A stretch of DNA of 64,000 nucleotides from NCBI GenBank assembly GCA_964643575.1, contig CAZXTD010000004.1, positions 4,040-68,039 of the forward strand, in the 5' to 3' direction. Made by a program: the position numbers and the translations under genes. This document shows, piece by piece, positions 35,778 to 44,906 of this stretch. The notes beneath the pieces are model-generated. The model had not been told where the DNA came from. It did no database searches and saw only the letters and a program-made list of their open reading frames with translations. Position 1 is the stretch's first letter, and each line of letters opens with the position of its first letter. Source of the DNA: Glaciecola sp964643575. Its GTDB lineage: Bacteria; Pseudomonadota; Gammaproteobacteria; Enterobacterales; Alteromonadaceae.

Positions 35778-36414
35778 ATTCGTATAAAAAGGCGAGTGCT
35801 TGGCTCGTCTTTATCTGTTTGAGTAATTGAAATGCTTGCGGTATTTCGCACTTGTCGTCGTGTCCTAATTCTAAGTAAATTTTCGCTTGAGGGGCAAGCA
35901 AGTTCTCATTAATGAGTTTATCTATACTCGCTTGCACCATATTTTTACCAAAAGGTGGGTCGATAAAAACCATCGACAAGCGCTTAGTAAATTCTTTCAA
36001 GTCAGCTTCTAAAGCGCCCTTGTTAAGTACCAAAGCTTGTTCATCCTCTCGAAGCGTCTTAAGATTATCGCTTATTTGTTGACTTACCTTCGCATCTTGT
36101 TCAATAAAAATACAGTAGCAAGCGCCTCTTGATAAAGCTTCTATACCCAAACCTCCGCTACCTGCGTACATATCTAAGCAAATGGCTTGGGGTGTGTCGT
36201 GCATTAACCAGTTAAATAGGGTTTCTTTAACGCGGTCGCCTGTTGGTCGCAATCCTTCATGCACCAGCACTGGCAGGCGCCTACCGCGATGCTTACCGGC
36301 AATAATGCGCACCAAGCCTCGGCTAGTGGGGGCTTTGCCGCGCCTATTATCGTTAGGTCTTGCGCCTTTTGGAAGACGCTTGTTACTTTTTGTTCGATTT
36401 GGGATTGGCGGCAT
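35761..36414 (-). CDS. rsmD: 16S rRNA (guanine966-N2)-methyltransferase RsmD
   Basis: Methylates G966 of 16S rRNA in assembled 30S particles. 217 residues with a basic N-terminus, RIIAGKHRGRRLPV, the SAM pocket LDMYAGSGGLGIEALSRGA and the catalytic FIDPPFG. It is divergent from ftsY, the standard gammaproteobacterial arrangement, with 75 bp between them. Confidence 0.95.
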   Translation of the reverse strand: MPPIPNRTKSNKRLPKGARPNDNRRGKAPTSRGLVRIIAGKHRGRRLPVLVHEGLRPTGDRVKETLFNWLMHDTPQAICLDMYAGSGGLGIEALSRGACYCIFIEQDAKVSQQISDNLKTLREDEQALVLNKGALEADLKEFTKRLSMVFIDPPFGKNMVQASIDKLINENLLAPQAKIYLELGHDDKCEIPQAFQLLKQIKTSQALAFLYEFNPQD

Positions 36415-36489
36415 AGGGCGACACGGTGCTATAATTTGCAGATTGTACGATTATCATATCAAGAATTTACAGGCGAAGCGTAGACAAAG

Positions 36490-37761
36490 ATGTCAAAATT
36501 ATTTAGTTGGTTTAAAAAAGACTCTCCTTCCACAAGTGATCAAAAAGAACAAACGCAAGATGAAACCCTTCAAAAAGAAGGTGAGTTAGCAAATGAACCT
36601 ATTGAGCAAAACAATGACTCAGATGAAGCCATCCAGTTACAAGCGTCAGCAACAGAAACCGCAAGTGATGATGTGCTTAACGGCACTCAAGACAAAGAAG
36701 TTATTGAGCTTGAAATTGAAAAAACCGAAGCAGAAATAGAAGGCGCAGAGAATACTCAAGACAACTCAACAGAGCAAAGCGAAACGGCTGTTGTGCTTAA
36801 AAATGAGACTAGTGCCCAAGCCAATAAACCGAGTTTGTTTGCCCGCTTAAAGTCGAGCCTGGCACGCACAAAAGCTAATATCGGCAGTGGTTTTAGCAGC
36901 TTTTTACTCGGCAAAAGCATTGATGATGAACTATATGAAGAGCTCGAAACCCAGCTCTTATTAGCCGATGTTGGTATGACAACCACCAACAAAATAATTG
37001 ATGAACTGACCCAAAACGCAAAAAGCTCTCAATTAAAAGATGGCGAGGCCCTGTCTAAAATACTGCAGGATCAAATGCAGACAATATTGGATAAAGTGAA
37101 TCAACCATTAGACTTTGACTTGGCCAAAGACGAACAAGGCAACAAGCAGCCTTTTGTTATCCTTATGGTAGGTGTTAACGGTGTGGGTAAAACCACGACT
37201 ATTGGTAAATTGGCTAAGCAATTTCAAGCCGACGGCAAGCGAGTAATGCTGGCAGCCGGCGACACTTTCAGAGCAGCTGCTGTTGAGCAGTTGCAAGTGT
37301 GGGGTGAGCGAAATGACATACCCGTGGTCGCGCAGCACACAGGCGCCGACAGCGCGTCAGTAATTTTTGATGCGATTGCTTCTGCGCAAGCTAAAAATGC
37401 AGACGTGTTAATAGCAGACACCGCAGGCAGGCTACAAAACAAAGACAACCTAATTGAAGAGCTTAAAAAAGTGGTCCGCGTGATGAAAAAGCTCATCCCT
37501 AACGCACCTCACGAAATCATGCTAACCTTAGACGCAAGTACAGGGCAAAACGCTGTGAGCCAAACGCGTATCTTTAACAAGGCGGTGGGCATCACGGGTA
37601 TTAATTTGACCAAGCTTGATGGCAGCGCTAAAGGCGGTGTTATTTTTGCCTTAGCCGACGAGTTTGCAATACCGGTTCGTTACATTGGTATTGGTGAGGG
37701 CATAGATGACCTGCGCGAATTTGAGTCTAAAGCCTTTGTAGATGCCCTGTTTGCTGATTAA
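36490..37761 (+). CDS. ftsY: Signal recognition particle receptor FtsY
   Basis: GTPase that docks SRP-ribosome complexes at the SecYEG translocon. 423 residues: acidic A domain (about 1-110, DNS and EKE rich), helical N domain, and the G domain with GVNGVGKTTTIGKLA (P-loop), DTAGRLQNKDNL and TKLDGSAKGG. Standard head of ftsY-ftsE-ftsX. Confidence 0.97.
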   Translation: MSKLFSWFKKDSPSTSDQKEQTQDETLQKEGELANEPIEQNNDSDEAIQLQASATETASDDVLNGTQDKEVIELEIEKTEAEIEGAENTQDNSTEQSETAVVLKNETSAQANKPSLFARLKSSLARTKANIGSGFSSFLLGKSIDDELYEELETQLLLADVGMTTTNKIIDELTQNAKSSQLKDGEALSKILQDQMQTILDKVNQPLDFDLAKDEQGNKQPFVILMVGVNGVGKTTTIGKLAKQFQADGKRVMLAAGDTFRAAAVEQLQVWGERNDIPVVAQHTGADSASVIFDAIASAQAKNADVLIADTAGRLQNKDNLIEELKKVVRVMKKLIPNAPHEIMLTLDASTGQNAVSQTRIFNKAVGITGINLTKLDGSAKGGVIFALADEFAIPVRYIGIGEGIDDLREFESKAFVDALFAD

Positions 37762-37793
37762 CCTTTTTAGGTAACAAGACAAAACAATAAAAA

Positions 37794-38483
37794 ATGATCA
37801 AATTTGAAGAAGTAAGTAAAACATACCGCGGCGGCCAGCAAGCCCTGAGTAAAGTCGATTTTCATGTAGAACAGGGTGAAATGGCTTTTTTAACAGGGCA
37901 CTCGGGCGCTGGAAAAAGTACCTTACTGAAGTTAATCAGTTTGATGGAGAGGCCCACAGTAGGCAGAGTCTTGATTAACGGACATGATCTCGGCCAAATA
38001 AAGCGCAAGCAAATAGCCTACATCCGCCGTGATATAGGCATGATTTTTCAAAGCCATCAGCTGCTTATGGATAAATCAGTATTCGATAATGTGTCTTTGC
38101 CTTTAATTATTGAAGGCCACACCCGCAAAACGATAAAAAAGAGAGTGGAAGCTGCGCTTGAAATGGTTGGCCTGCGCGATAAAGTCAACAACTTGCCCAT
38201 TACTTTGTCAGGTGGTGAACAGCAACGTGTGGGTATTGCAAGAGCGGTGGTAAATCGCCCTCCCTTGTTACTTGCTGACGAACCTACCGGCAACCTTGAT
38301 CCTAAGTTGTCGATGGAAATTATTCGCTTGTTTGAGGATTTTAACAGTGCTGGTGTGTCGGTATTTATTGCCACTCACGACCTTGGCCTTATAGCGCGCA
38401 TGAAGTACCGTACACTGACCTTAAAAGACGGACGCATGATTACCGATGGTTTGTCGCAAAACGACCAAGGTGAATGGACATGA
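37794..38483 (+). CDS. ftsE: Cell division ATP-binding protein FtsE
   Basis: ATPase of the FtsEX complex that controls septal cell-wall hydrolysis through EnvC. 229 residues with Walker A GHSGAGKST, signature LSGGEQQRV, Walker B LLADEPTGNLDP and the H-loop ATHD. Its stop overlaps the likely ftsX start. The start ATG is 32 bp after ftsY. Confidence 0.97.
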   Translation: MIKFEEVSKTYRGGQQALSKVDFHVEQGEMAFLTGHSGAGKSTLLKLISLMERPTVGRVLINGHDLGQIKRKQIAYIRRDIGMIFQSHQLLMDKSVFDNVSLPLIIEGHTRKTIKKRVEAALEMVGLRDKVNNLPITLSGGEQQRVGIARAVVNRPPLLLADEPTGNLDPKLSMEIIRLFEDFNSAGVSVFIATHDLGLIARMKYRTLTLKDGRMITDGLSQNDQGEWT

Positions 38484-39460
38484 GTATACTGTTTAAAGGA
38501 CGACAGCAGGGTGCGAGTTCGCATAAAGTGAGCCTACTACAGCGCTTTATTATGTTTTTTGCAGACCACCTTCGTCAATGCGTTAATAGCTTGGGCAATC
38601 TTTATAGGACACCGTTTGCATCTCTTATGACAATAGGCGTTTTGGGTTTTAGTATCACTTTGCCTAGTACGCTTTATATTATGGTTGAAAATACCGAACA
38701 GGTCACGGAAGAATGGCAACAAGCGTCTGAAATTTCACTATTTTTGCGGACAAACGTGAACGAGACGCAAGCTCAGCAATTGGTTGCGAGATTGTCGACT
38801 TGGGATGAAATTAGTCAAGTTAAGTATGTCTCGGCAGACGAGGGGTTACAAGAGTTTCAGCGTTTATCAGGCTTAGGTGAAGCCTTACAGTATTTGGATG
38901 AAAACCCGGTGCCTGCAACCGTATTAGTGGTGCCTAATTCAAAGCATGCGACACCTACCGCAGCGGGAATATTACTTGATAAACTCATTAAAGAACGTGA
39001 AGTAGATATTGGTAAGTTAGATATTGAATGGTTAGAACGTTTGTATGGCTTGCTCGCCATTGCAAAAGAGCTGGTTTATTTGCTGGCTATATTGCTATTT
39101 TTTGCGGTGGTTTTAATTATTGGCAACACGATTCGTTTAAATATTCTGAATCAACGCGATGAGATTTTAGTCATGAAACTCGTTGGTGCAACCGATGCAT
39201 TTATCCAGCGCCCATTTTTATACACGGGTTTTTGGTATGGCCTATTAGGCGGCATTATGGCGTGGTTAACCGTGTCGGCAATTTTATTGTGGATTGGTTG
39301 GAGTCTCGAGAGCTTTATGCAGCAATACAGCATTCAACTTGATATTACCGGTATGAATATCAATGCTTTGGGTGTGATGTTATTGGTTTCAATAATGCTA
39401 GGCTTGATGGGCTCATTTTTGTCAGTGCAAAAACACGTGAATGAGATTGAACCCGAATAA
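38480..39460 (+). CDS. ftsX: Cell division protein FtsX
   Basis: Membrane partner of FtsE that binds EnvC in the periplasm. Four helices with a large periplasmic loop between helix 1 (SLMTIGVLGFSITLP) and helix 2. The ATGA overlap with the ftsE stop supports start 38480 (326 aa); an ATG six bases earlier in the same frame is possible. In most relatives rpoH follows directly; here two EAL-HDOD genes on the other strand intervene. Confidence 0.95.
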   Translation: MSILFKGRQQGASSHKVSLLQRFIMFFADHLRQCVNSLGNLYRTPFASLMTIGVLGFSITLPSTLYIMVENTEQVTEEWQQASEISLFLRTNVNETQAQQLVARLSTWDEISQVKYVSADEGLQEFQRLSGLGEALQYLDENPVPATVLVVPNSKHATPTAAGILLDKLIKEREVDIGKLDIEWLERLYGLLAIAKELVYLLAILLFFAVVLIIGNTIRLNILNQRDEILVMKLVGATDAFIQRPFLYTGFWYGLLGGIMAWLTVSAILLWIGWSLESFMQQYSIQLDITGMNINALGVMLLVSIMLGLMGSFLSVQKHVNEIEPE

Positions 39461-39487
39461 AACGCTTTCTCGCCATACTAAATAACG

Positions 39488-40714
39488 CTACGCTTTTGCA
39501 ACCGGATACATCGTCGAGACAGCTGTTGTCATGTCGTATTGCCATCGTATAGCTTGCTTGTGCTTTTCAAACAAAATATCGGTGCTTAATTCAATTTCTC
39601 TGCTATTTTGCAGCAATCCATGCCAATTACCGGCTTCAATGGCAACGGCGCTCGATAATATAGACCAGTATTCACCTTCTTTTCTGATAAGCGCATCCTC
39701 TATCTTTTCCTCAAGCTCTAGCTTGTGTAATAGGTCAGTTATGGGCTTTTCTAGGATGATATCGATTAATGAAAACAAACCGACTAAGAAGGCAGACATA
39801 GCATCGGCTTGATCAGCAATTTCAGCGTCGACTATTTCACAGAATTTGGCTCTTGAGAGTGACAAGTTTAGCAATTCATTAGGTTGCTCTGAGTTTAAGC
39901 CCGCCAGAGAAATGATGGCGACAAAGCGTCGTATCATCAACTCGCCCAAATAGTTTAGAGCATGACTAATAGAAGTTATTTTAAATGACTTATTGACCAA
40001 GGGGTTGTTAATAAACTTCATTAACAAAAAAGACAAAGTTGGGTCTTTTTCAAATACACCTTGTAATAGCTTTTTATTCAGCTCGGGCTTGGCTATTTCA
40101 GATAATAGCTGCATGTATGCGAGCTTTGAGGCGGGCACAGTTTTCTTATTGCTTTCTTTTTTCTCTAAAAAGAAAAAGCCCTGCACATAATCGATACCAT
40201 GTATTTTGCATTGTTCAAACTGGAAATTAGTGTGGACTTGTGTGGCTATTATTTTAATATTTTTGGTGGCGATAGACTGTTTTAGCTGCGCCACTTGGTC
40301 TTTGGTGGTGTTAAGCAGCTCTAACTTCACATAGTCAACGAGGGCGAAAAACTCAGGCCACTCTAGCTGGTGTACATGTCCTACTAGTTTAAACCCCTTG
40401 CTTTTAAGCGTTTTAATTTGAGTAATAAGTTCGCTTTCGGGCCTGATTTGTAGCTCAGAGAGTTCGACGATAACGTCTTGTGGGCTAAACCATTCTCCAA
40501 AATCAAACACAGAATCACTGTGAATATTCACAATCGTCATATTTTGCTGTAGCAAGTCGTCAAGGCTCAAACCGTGGTCGGGTTCACCATTAAGCTGAAG
40601 CTCATTGATATCCACAGGAAATAGTCCCGCGCGCGAGTCGCGATATAAAAACTGATAGGCGAAAAGCTTTTTATCAATGCTGAATACGGGCTCGCGGGCA
40701 AAAATACGATTCAT
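39488..40714 (-). CDS. EAL-HDOD protein with degenerate EAL domain
   Basis: A 408-residue protein: N-terminal EAL-type domain (about 1-200) joined to a HDOD domain (about 205-390), the YuxH/CdgJ layout. The EAL motif position reads YQFLYR rather than E-A/L-L-R and the second-metal motif DDF is HVHQ, so no phosphodiesterase activity is expected. Probably a c-di-GMP effector or a protein-interaction module. Second member of a tandem pair, shares about the same length and layout with the next gene. Confidence 0.85.
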   Translation of the reverse strand: MNRIFAREPVFSIDKKLFAYQFLYRDSRAGLFPVDINELQLNGEPDHGLSLDDLLQQNMTIVNIHSDSVFDFGEWFSPQDVIVELSELQIRPESELITQIKTLKSKGFKLVGHVHQLEWPEFFALVDYVKLELLNTTKDQVAQLKQSIATKNIKIIATQVHTNFQFEQCKIHGIDYVQGFFFLEKKESNKKTVPASKLAYMQLLSEIAKPELNKKLLQGVFEKDPTLSFLLMKFINNPLVNKSFKITSISHALNYLGELMIRRFVAIISLAGLNSEQPNELLNLSLSRAKFCEIVDAEIADQADAMSAFLVGLFSLIDIILEKPITDLLHKLELEEKIEDALIRKEGEYWSILSSAVAIEAGNWHGLLQNSREIELSTDILFEKHKQAIRWQYDMTTAVSTMYPVAKA

Positions 40715-40822
40715 GAGTTTACTCGTGGTTTAGTGTGGCTTAAATTATTAATAGTCATTCATTTTCAATATTGATGCTACTCAGTAAAATACGCTTATTC
40801 AAAAGGGCTTATTCATTCGTGC

Positions 40823-42052
40823 TTATGTAAATGTTGCTTTCATACCATCTGCCCAGGCTACTGATTTGTAGTACATCGAAAATAGCTCGGGTTGCTCAAT
40901 GCTGTTCTCATTGGCTAGTTTATCGATGGTTTCCCAGTCAGCGCGCTCAAAAGCGATGCAAAGTTGGTGTTGTTGTGCAAATAAACCCTTTGTGTTTTGT
41001 TGACACAACACTGCTTTAATCTCTTCAGAGAAGGGCAGGCTCTTCATGATTTCGGGCATAGGTTTATCGAGTAGTGCATCTATTAATGAAAACAAGCCCA
41101 GTAAAAAACCATGGGGCGGATCTTCTTTTTGTTTCATGGCAATGCCTAGCAGTTTACAAAAGTGCGCTCTTGCTAGGCTCGTTAAAATCAAGTCTAAGGG
41201 CTTGTTACCTTTTAGATTGGCAATGGCAAGTAAGGCAATAAATTTCTTTAGCTCAACTTGCCCTAAGTATTTTAGTGCATGAGCCAAGGTATCTATTTTT
41301 TGGCGTTTGTTGAATAACGGGTTATTAATGAATCGCATTAATTTAAACGATAAACCAACGTCTTTTTCAAACACCGTGTTGACCTTTTTGAGATCAAACT
41401 CTTTTGATACGCTAATGCCGACTAATTCCACGATTGAGCTTACTGATACTTCTATATTTTTATGTTTGACCATCTCAGGCCTTGATAAAAAGTAACCTTG
41501 AAAATAATGGAAACCCATTTCTTTGAGATCTTCATATTCTTCAATGGTTTCGACTTTTTCGGCGATAAGTGTTTTACCCTGTTTCTTAAATTCGAATATG
41601 CGCTTCATTATAGCGGGGTTGTTCTTATCAATCGCATCAACTTCTAGCTTGATATAGCTCACTAAAGGCATTAAGACTTCCCAATGCGGCGCAAAATCGT
41701 AGTCATCTAGCGCAATTTTATAGCCCAAATTAGTGATGTGTTCGCAAGCAGCAATGAGTTCAGGGTTTACTTCAACGGTTTCGACAATTTCTATAACGAC
41801 ATTAAGCGGATCGAGAGTTGAAGGAAATCGATATAATAAGGTGTCTTGATGAAAATTGATGAATGCGGGCTTATTCATCGTGATGTTTTCAACACCAATC
41901 GATAAATGGCTGCCGGCTAGCATTGAGCTGGTGGCTTCGTCGGGAGAAATGTCGGGAAAACAATTTTGCACGCCATCACGAAACAGTAATTCGTATGCGA
42001 AAACGCGTTTTTTGGTATCGTAAATGGCTTGCCTAGCTACGTATGCAAACAT
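40823..42052 (-). CDS. EAL-HDOD protein, EAL motif partly retained
   Basis: A 409-residue EAL-HDOD protein. EAL is ELLFR (E kept), DDFA is DDYD and the late loop is AEKVET, so part of the c-di-GMP phosphodiesterase site is preserved, although the QGY/FLSRP segment shows that substrate binding rather than catalysis may be the function. HDOD domain begins near residue 205 (VSVSSIVELVG). Transcribed as first of the pair, 108 bp before its paralogue. Confidence 0.85.
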   Translation of the reverse strand: MFAYVARQAIYDTKKRVFAYELLFRDGVQNCFPDISPDEATSSMLAGSHLSIGVENITMNKPAFINFHQDTLLYRFPSTLDPLNVVIEIVETVEVNPELIAACEHITNLGYKIALDDYDFAPHWEVLMPLVSYIKLEVDAIDKNNPAIMKRIFEFKKQGKTLIAEKVETIEEYEDLKEMGFHYFQGYFLSRPEMVKHKNIEVSVSSIVELVGISVSKEFDLKKVNTVFEKDVGLSFKLMRFINNPLFNKRQKIDTLAHALKYLGQVELKKFIALLAIANLKGNKPLDLILTSLARAHFCKLLGIAMKQKEDPPHGFLLGLFSLIDALLDKPMPEIMKSLPFSEEIKAVLCQQNTKGLFAQQHQLCIAFERADWETIDKLANENSIEQPELFSMYYKSVAWADGMKATFT

Positions 42053-42532
42053 TGGTATCCTTATTTAATAAAGCATTACTTGAGCTGTTGCTCAAGCTGG
42101 AAAAACTCATTTGTAGACTTTTTTTGCCCATCAATCGTCTTGTGTACGCAAGAAGTCAAAATACTCTGTCCGAGGACCCTAAATGATTAAATTCTGATTA
42201 TCAGATACTTATCGGTAAAAACATGAAAAAGTTTATGTTTGATAGCGTTTAATACTTGAATTATTTTGCTTAGGCCTTATATTTCATGCATTAGTTTATT
42301 TTAAAATTAATGCGAATTGAAACACGGCTATATGCCTTCACCAAAAAACTGAAATTTTTCTAGTGAACGCAAGGTCTTATTTAGTGTCTATGTAGTATAA
42401 ACAATAAATAGGTGTAGCAAGATTACACAGTGGCTAGCAAGTAAAACTAAAAAATTATGAGTGTTAGCCGACTAAACCAAATAGCAATTAAATGTGTAAT
42501 TTATTTTCATCGCATAGTTTAAAGAGGTAAGA
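42053..42532. other. Long regulatory gap upstream of rpoH
   Basis: A 480-base region between divergent EAL-HDOD and rpoH genes without a recognisable ORF. It holds the candidate promoter at 42256-42283, leaving an untranslated leader of roughly 240 bases, long enough for the heat-sensing 5' structure known for rpoH mRNA, although I cannot fold it by eye. Confidence 0.45.
42256..42283 (+). promoter_or_regulatory. Candidate sigma70 promoter for rpoH
   Basis: TTGAAT at 42256-42261 and TATATT at 42278-42283 with a 16-base spacer. Both hexamers are near consensus, the spacing is acceptable and the position is upstream of rpoH in the right direction. Not supported by other data. Confidence 0.45.
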
Positions 42533-43390
42533 ATGAAAAAAGATATTCCATCTTTGGCATTAGCTGTCTCATCACACAATGGTAGCATCGAAAGCTATGT
42601 CCAAGCTGTGTCGGGCATCGACATGCTTTCTGCAGAAGAAGAGAAAAGCTTAGCGACTCGTTTATTTGAAAATGAAGATCTCGAGGCCGCACGCGCATTA
42701 GTTATGTCTCATCTTCGCTTTGTTGTGCACATTGCTAAGTCATATTCTGGTTATGGCTTACCCCAAGCCGATTTGATTCAGGAAGGGAATATTGGCTTGA
42801 TGAAAGCGGTTAAGCGCTTTGATCCTAACGTAGGCGTTAGATTAGTGTCGTTCGCTGTGCATTGGATAAAAGCTGAAATTCATGAGTTTGTACTTAAAAA
42901 CTGGCGCATAGTAAAAGTAGCCACGACCAAAGCGCAACGTAAGTTATTCTTTAACCTACGTAAAGCTAAGAAGCGCTTGGGTTGGTTTACTCACGAAGAA
43001 GTGCAAAAAGTGGCTGAAGACTTAGGTGTAAGCACAAAAGAAGTCTTGCAAATGGAGTCTCGCATGGCAAGCCACGATACTGCTTTTGATCTGGGTAATG
43101 ATGACGACGAGTCAGCTACTTTTAGTCCAGCGCAATACTTAGAAGACAAAACGACAGACGTTGAAATGTCTGTGATTAATTCAGATATGGACGCGAGCGC
43201 CGCTAAGCGTCTATATTCTGCGATTAAAACGCTAGACGATCGTAGCCAGCATATTATCGAAACACGCTGGTTAGCCGACGACAAGCTGACGCTTCAAGAC
43301 TTAGCGAATGAGTATGACGTATCTGCTGAGCGGGTTCGTCAAATAGAAAAGAACGCAATGAAGAAACTGCAAGCGGCGATGGTTGCTTAA
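42533..43390 (+). CDS. rpoH: Heat-shock sigma factor RpoH (sigma-32)
   Basis: A 285-residue sigma factor. Region 2 (LVMSHLRFVVHIAKSYSGYGLPQADLIQEGNIGLMKAVKRFDPNVGVRLVSFAVHWIKAEIHEFVLKNW, cut here into its parts) and region 4 (LTLQDLANEYDVSAERVRQIEKNAMKKL) are complete; the RpoH box QRKLFFNLRK is present at about residue 131. Normally follows ftsX directly. AGAGG ribosome site before the ATG. Ends in a strong terminator. Confidence 0.97.
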   Translation: MKKDIPSLALAVSSHNGSIESYVQAVSGIDMLSAEEEKSLATRLFENEDLEAARALVMSHLRFVVHIAKSYSGYGLPQADLIQEGNIGLMKAVKRFDPNVGVRLVSFAVHWIKAEIHEFVLKNWRIVKVATTKAQRKLFFNLRKAKKRLGWFTHEEVQKVAEDLGVSTKEVLQMESRMASHDTAFDLGNDDDESATFSPAQYLEDKTTDVEMSVINSDMDASAAKRLYSAIKTLDDRSQHIIETRWLADDKLTLQDLANEYDVSAERVRQIEKNAMKKLQAAMVA

Positions 43391-43414
43391 TTAAATTTTC
43401 TGTTGATCGAAAAA

Positions 43415-43436
43415 AGCCGCTCTAGCGGCTTTTTTT
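43415..43436 (+). terminator. Intrinsic terminator after rpoH
   Basis: Stem AGCCGC/GCGGCT with loop TCTA, followed by seven T and preceded by a run of A. The A-run makes it bidirectional, so it also ends the convergent GNAT-thioesterase gene whose stop codon lies at its edge. Confidence 0.95.
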
Positions 43437-44346
43437 ATGTCTTTTTATAACTAACCGGCAAAATCCAATACTGCGCAGTAAAGTCGGCAACGGCTTGCTC
43501 ACCGTCGTAAATTTCGACATTGAGTGACGCTGGGCATTTTTTGCCTTGTTGTAAAAACTTAAACTTAGCACGTACCGTTTCAATATTACATATTGCTCTA
43601 GGGCGCATAGTTACTGGCTTATGATAATGAATACTTGCATCGCCTAATACAATCTCACCTTGCAAACCCTTTTGTTTAAGCTGTAAAAACAACATACCCC
43701 AGCCAGTGAGCGTGGCCAACGAATAAATACTGCCCGCAAACATAGTGCCATGCAGATTAATATTTTTATTGAGTGACGCGCGAGTTTCGATAGTGCGCTC
43801 TGTATATTGATAAAGCTTGATACCCATGTGCTCGGTAATAGGAATTTGCTCATGCCATGTAACTTGTAACTCTTGGCACCATTTAGGATGCAAGATTAAA
43901 GCGTTATTATTTACCAATACTTTAAGCATTTGCTTTCTTTTAACTTTACCGAGATCATCAGGTGCATTATCTACTACTTCGTAACCACCCGCTTGGAAGA
44001 ATTCGATAGAAGTTTCTCGAGAGTTAGTAACTGCTCGCTCTGCGCCCAGATCTCGAGCGACTTGTTCTAGTGCTGCTAAGATACGATGGCCCACACCTAA
44101 GCGCCGATGCTTGTTACTTACGGCAATATGCCTAATTTGTGCTTCTTCTGATGTATTAAGATGCACTCGGCCACAGGCAACAATTTGGCCATTGGCACTT
44201 TTAAGTACTCTATGCTCGCTTACCTTTTCGTACTCATCTTTTTCCGAACCTTCTGGGTAGCCGTAAGGCTCTCGCAGCCATTGCCACCTAAAGTGGAAAT
44301 ACTCGTTAAGATCCTGCTCGGTTTTAGGAATAAAAATAGAATACAA
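43435..44346 (-). CDS. GNAT acetyltransferase fused to hotdog thioesterase (YiiD/FabY-like)
   Basis: A 303-residue two-domain protein. The N-terminal half is a GNAT domain (LNTSEEAQIRHIAVSNKHRRLGVGHRILAALE, the acetyl-CoA pyrophosphate loop). The C-terminal half, from about residue 155, has the hotdog/4HBT-like thioesterase pattern HGTMFAGSIYSLATLTGWG. The same fusion occurs in E. coli YiiD, which lies next to dtd, as here. Substrate not known; linked in some organisms to fatty acid synthesis. Confidence 0.88.
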   Translation of the reverse strand: MYSIFIPKTEQDLNEYFHFRWQWLREPYGYPEGSEKDEYEKVSEHRVLKSANGQIVACGRVHLNTSEEAQIRHIAVSNKHRRLGVGHRILAALEQVARDLGAERAVTNSRETSIEFFQAGGYEVVDNAPDDLGKVKRKQMLKVLVNNNALILHPKWCQELQVTWHEQIPITEHMGIKLYQYTERTIETRASLNKNINLHGTMFAGSIYSLATLTGWGMLFLQLKQKGLQGEIVLGDASIHYHKPVTMRPRAICNIETVRAKFKFLQQGKKCPASLNVEIYDGEQAVADFTAQYWILPVSYKKT

Positions 44347-44385
44347 AGCGTGTCCTCTGCTTGAGATATAAAGACTACTATGTCT

Positions 44386-44823
44386 TTAGACTTGAATGAT
44401 GAAAGTAGCTGGGCCGTCATTTACCAATGCGACTTGCATATTAGCACCAAACTGGCCTTGTTGACATGTACCATGGTATTGCTGGTAATGGGCAATAAAT
44501 TCGAGATACAGTTTTTCTCCAATCTCTGGCGGGGCAGCTTGGCTAAAACCTGGGCGGTTACCTTTGCGGGTATCGGCGGCAAGAGTAAATTGAGAAATAA
44601 CTAAAAGCTCGCCGTTAATATCACTCAAGCTATTGTTCATTTTGCCTTGAGAGTCTTCAAAAATTCTAATATTGGCGACCTTTTTGGCGAGTGACGCTAC
44701 CTGTTCGCTTGTATCACCTTTTTCAGCGCACAGTAACAATAACACGCCATTTTGAATATTCCCGAGTGTTGTTGAATTGACTGTTACAGATGCTTGGCTA
44801 ACACGTTGTATTAAACCTATCAA
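44386..44823 (-). CDS. dtd: D-aminoacyl-tRNA deacylase
   Basis: Removes D-amino acids (and glycine from tRNA-Ala) from mischarged tRNA. The TTG at 44823 with GGAGG upstream gives a 145-residue protein starting with IGLIQRVSQASV, the same length as E. coli Dtd. The longer reading from an upstream TTG lacks the ribosome site. Signatures ISQFTLAADTRKGNRPGFSQAAPP and the C-terminal LVNDGPATF (the cross-subunit Gly-cisPro) are present. Same strand as the GNAT-thioesterase, 39 bases away. Confidence 0.93.
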   Translation of the reverse strand: MIGLIQRVSQASVTVNSTTLGNIQNGVLLLLCAEKGDTSEQVASLAKKVANIRIFEDSQGKMNNSLSDINGELLVISQFTLAADTRKGNRPGFSQAAPPEIGEKLYLEFIAHYQQYHGTCQQGQFGANMQVALVNDGPATFIIQV

Positions 44824-44906
44824 TGTATCCTCCAATATTCGATTTGTAGTGTTTCACTGTGCAGTGTTTTATGTGTGATGCCCTTGTAATGCCAGCACTA
44901 GCAGCA

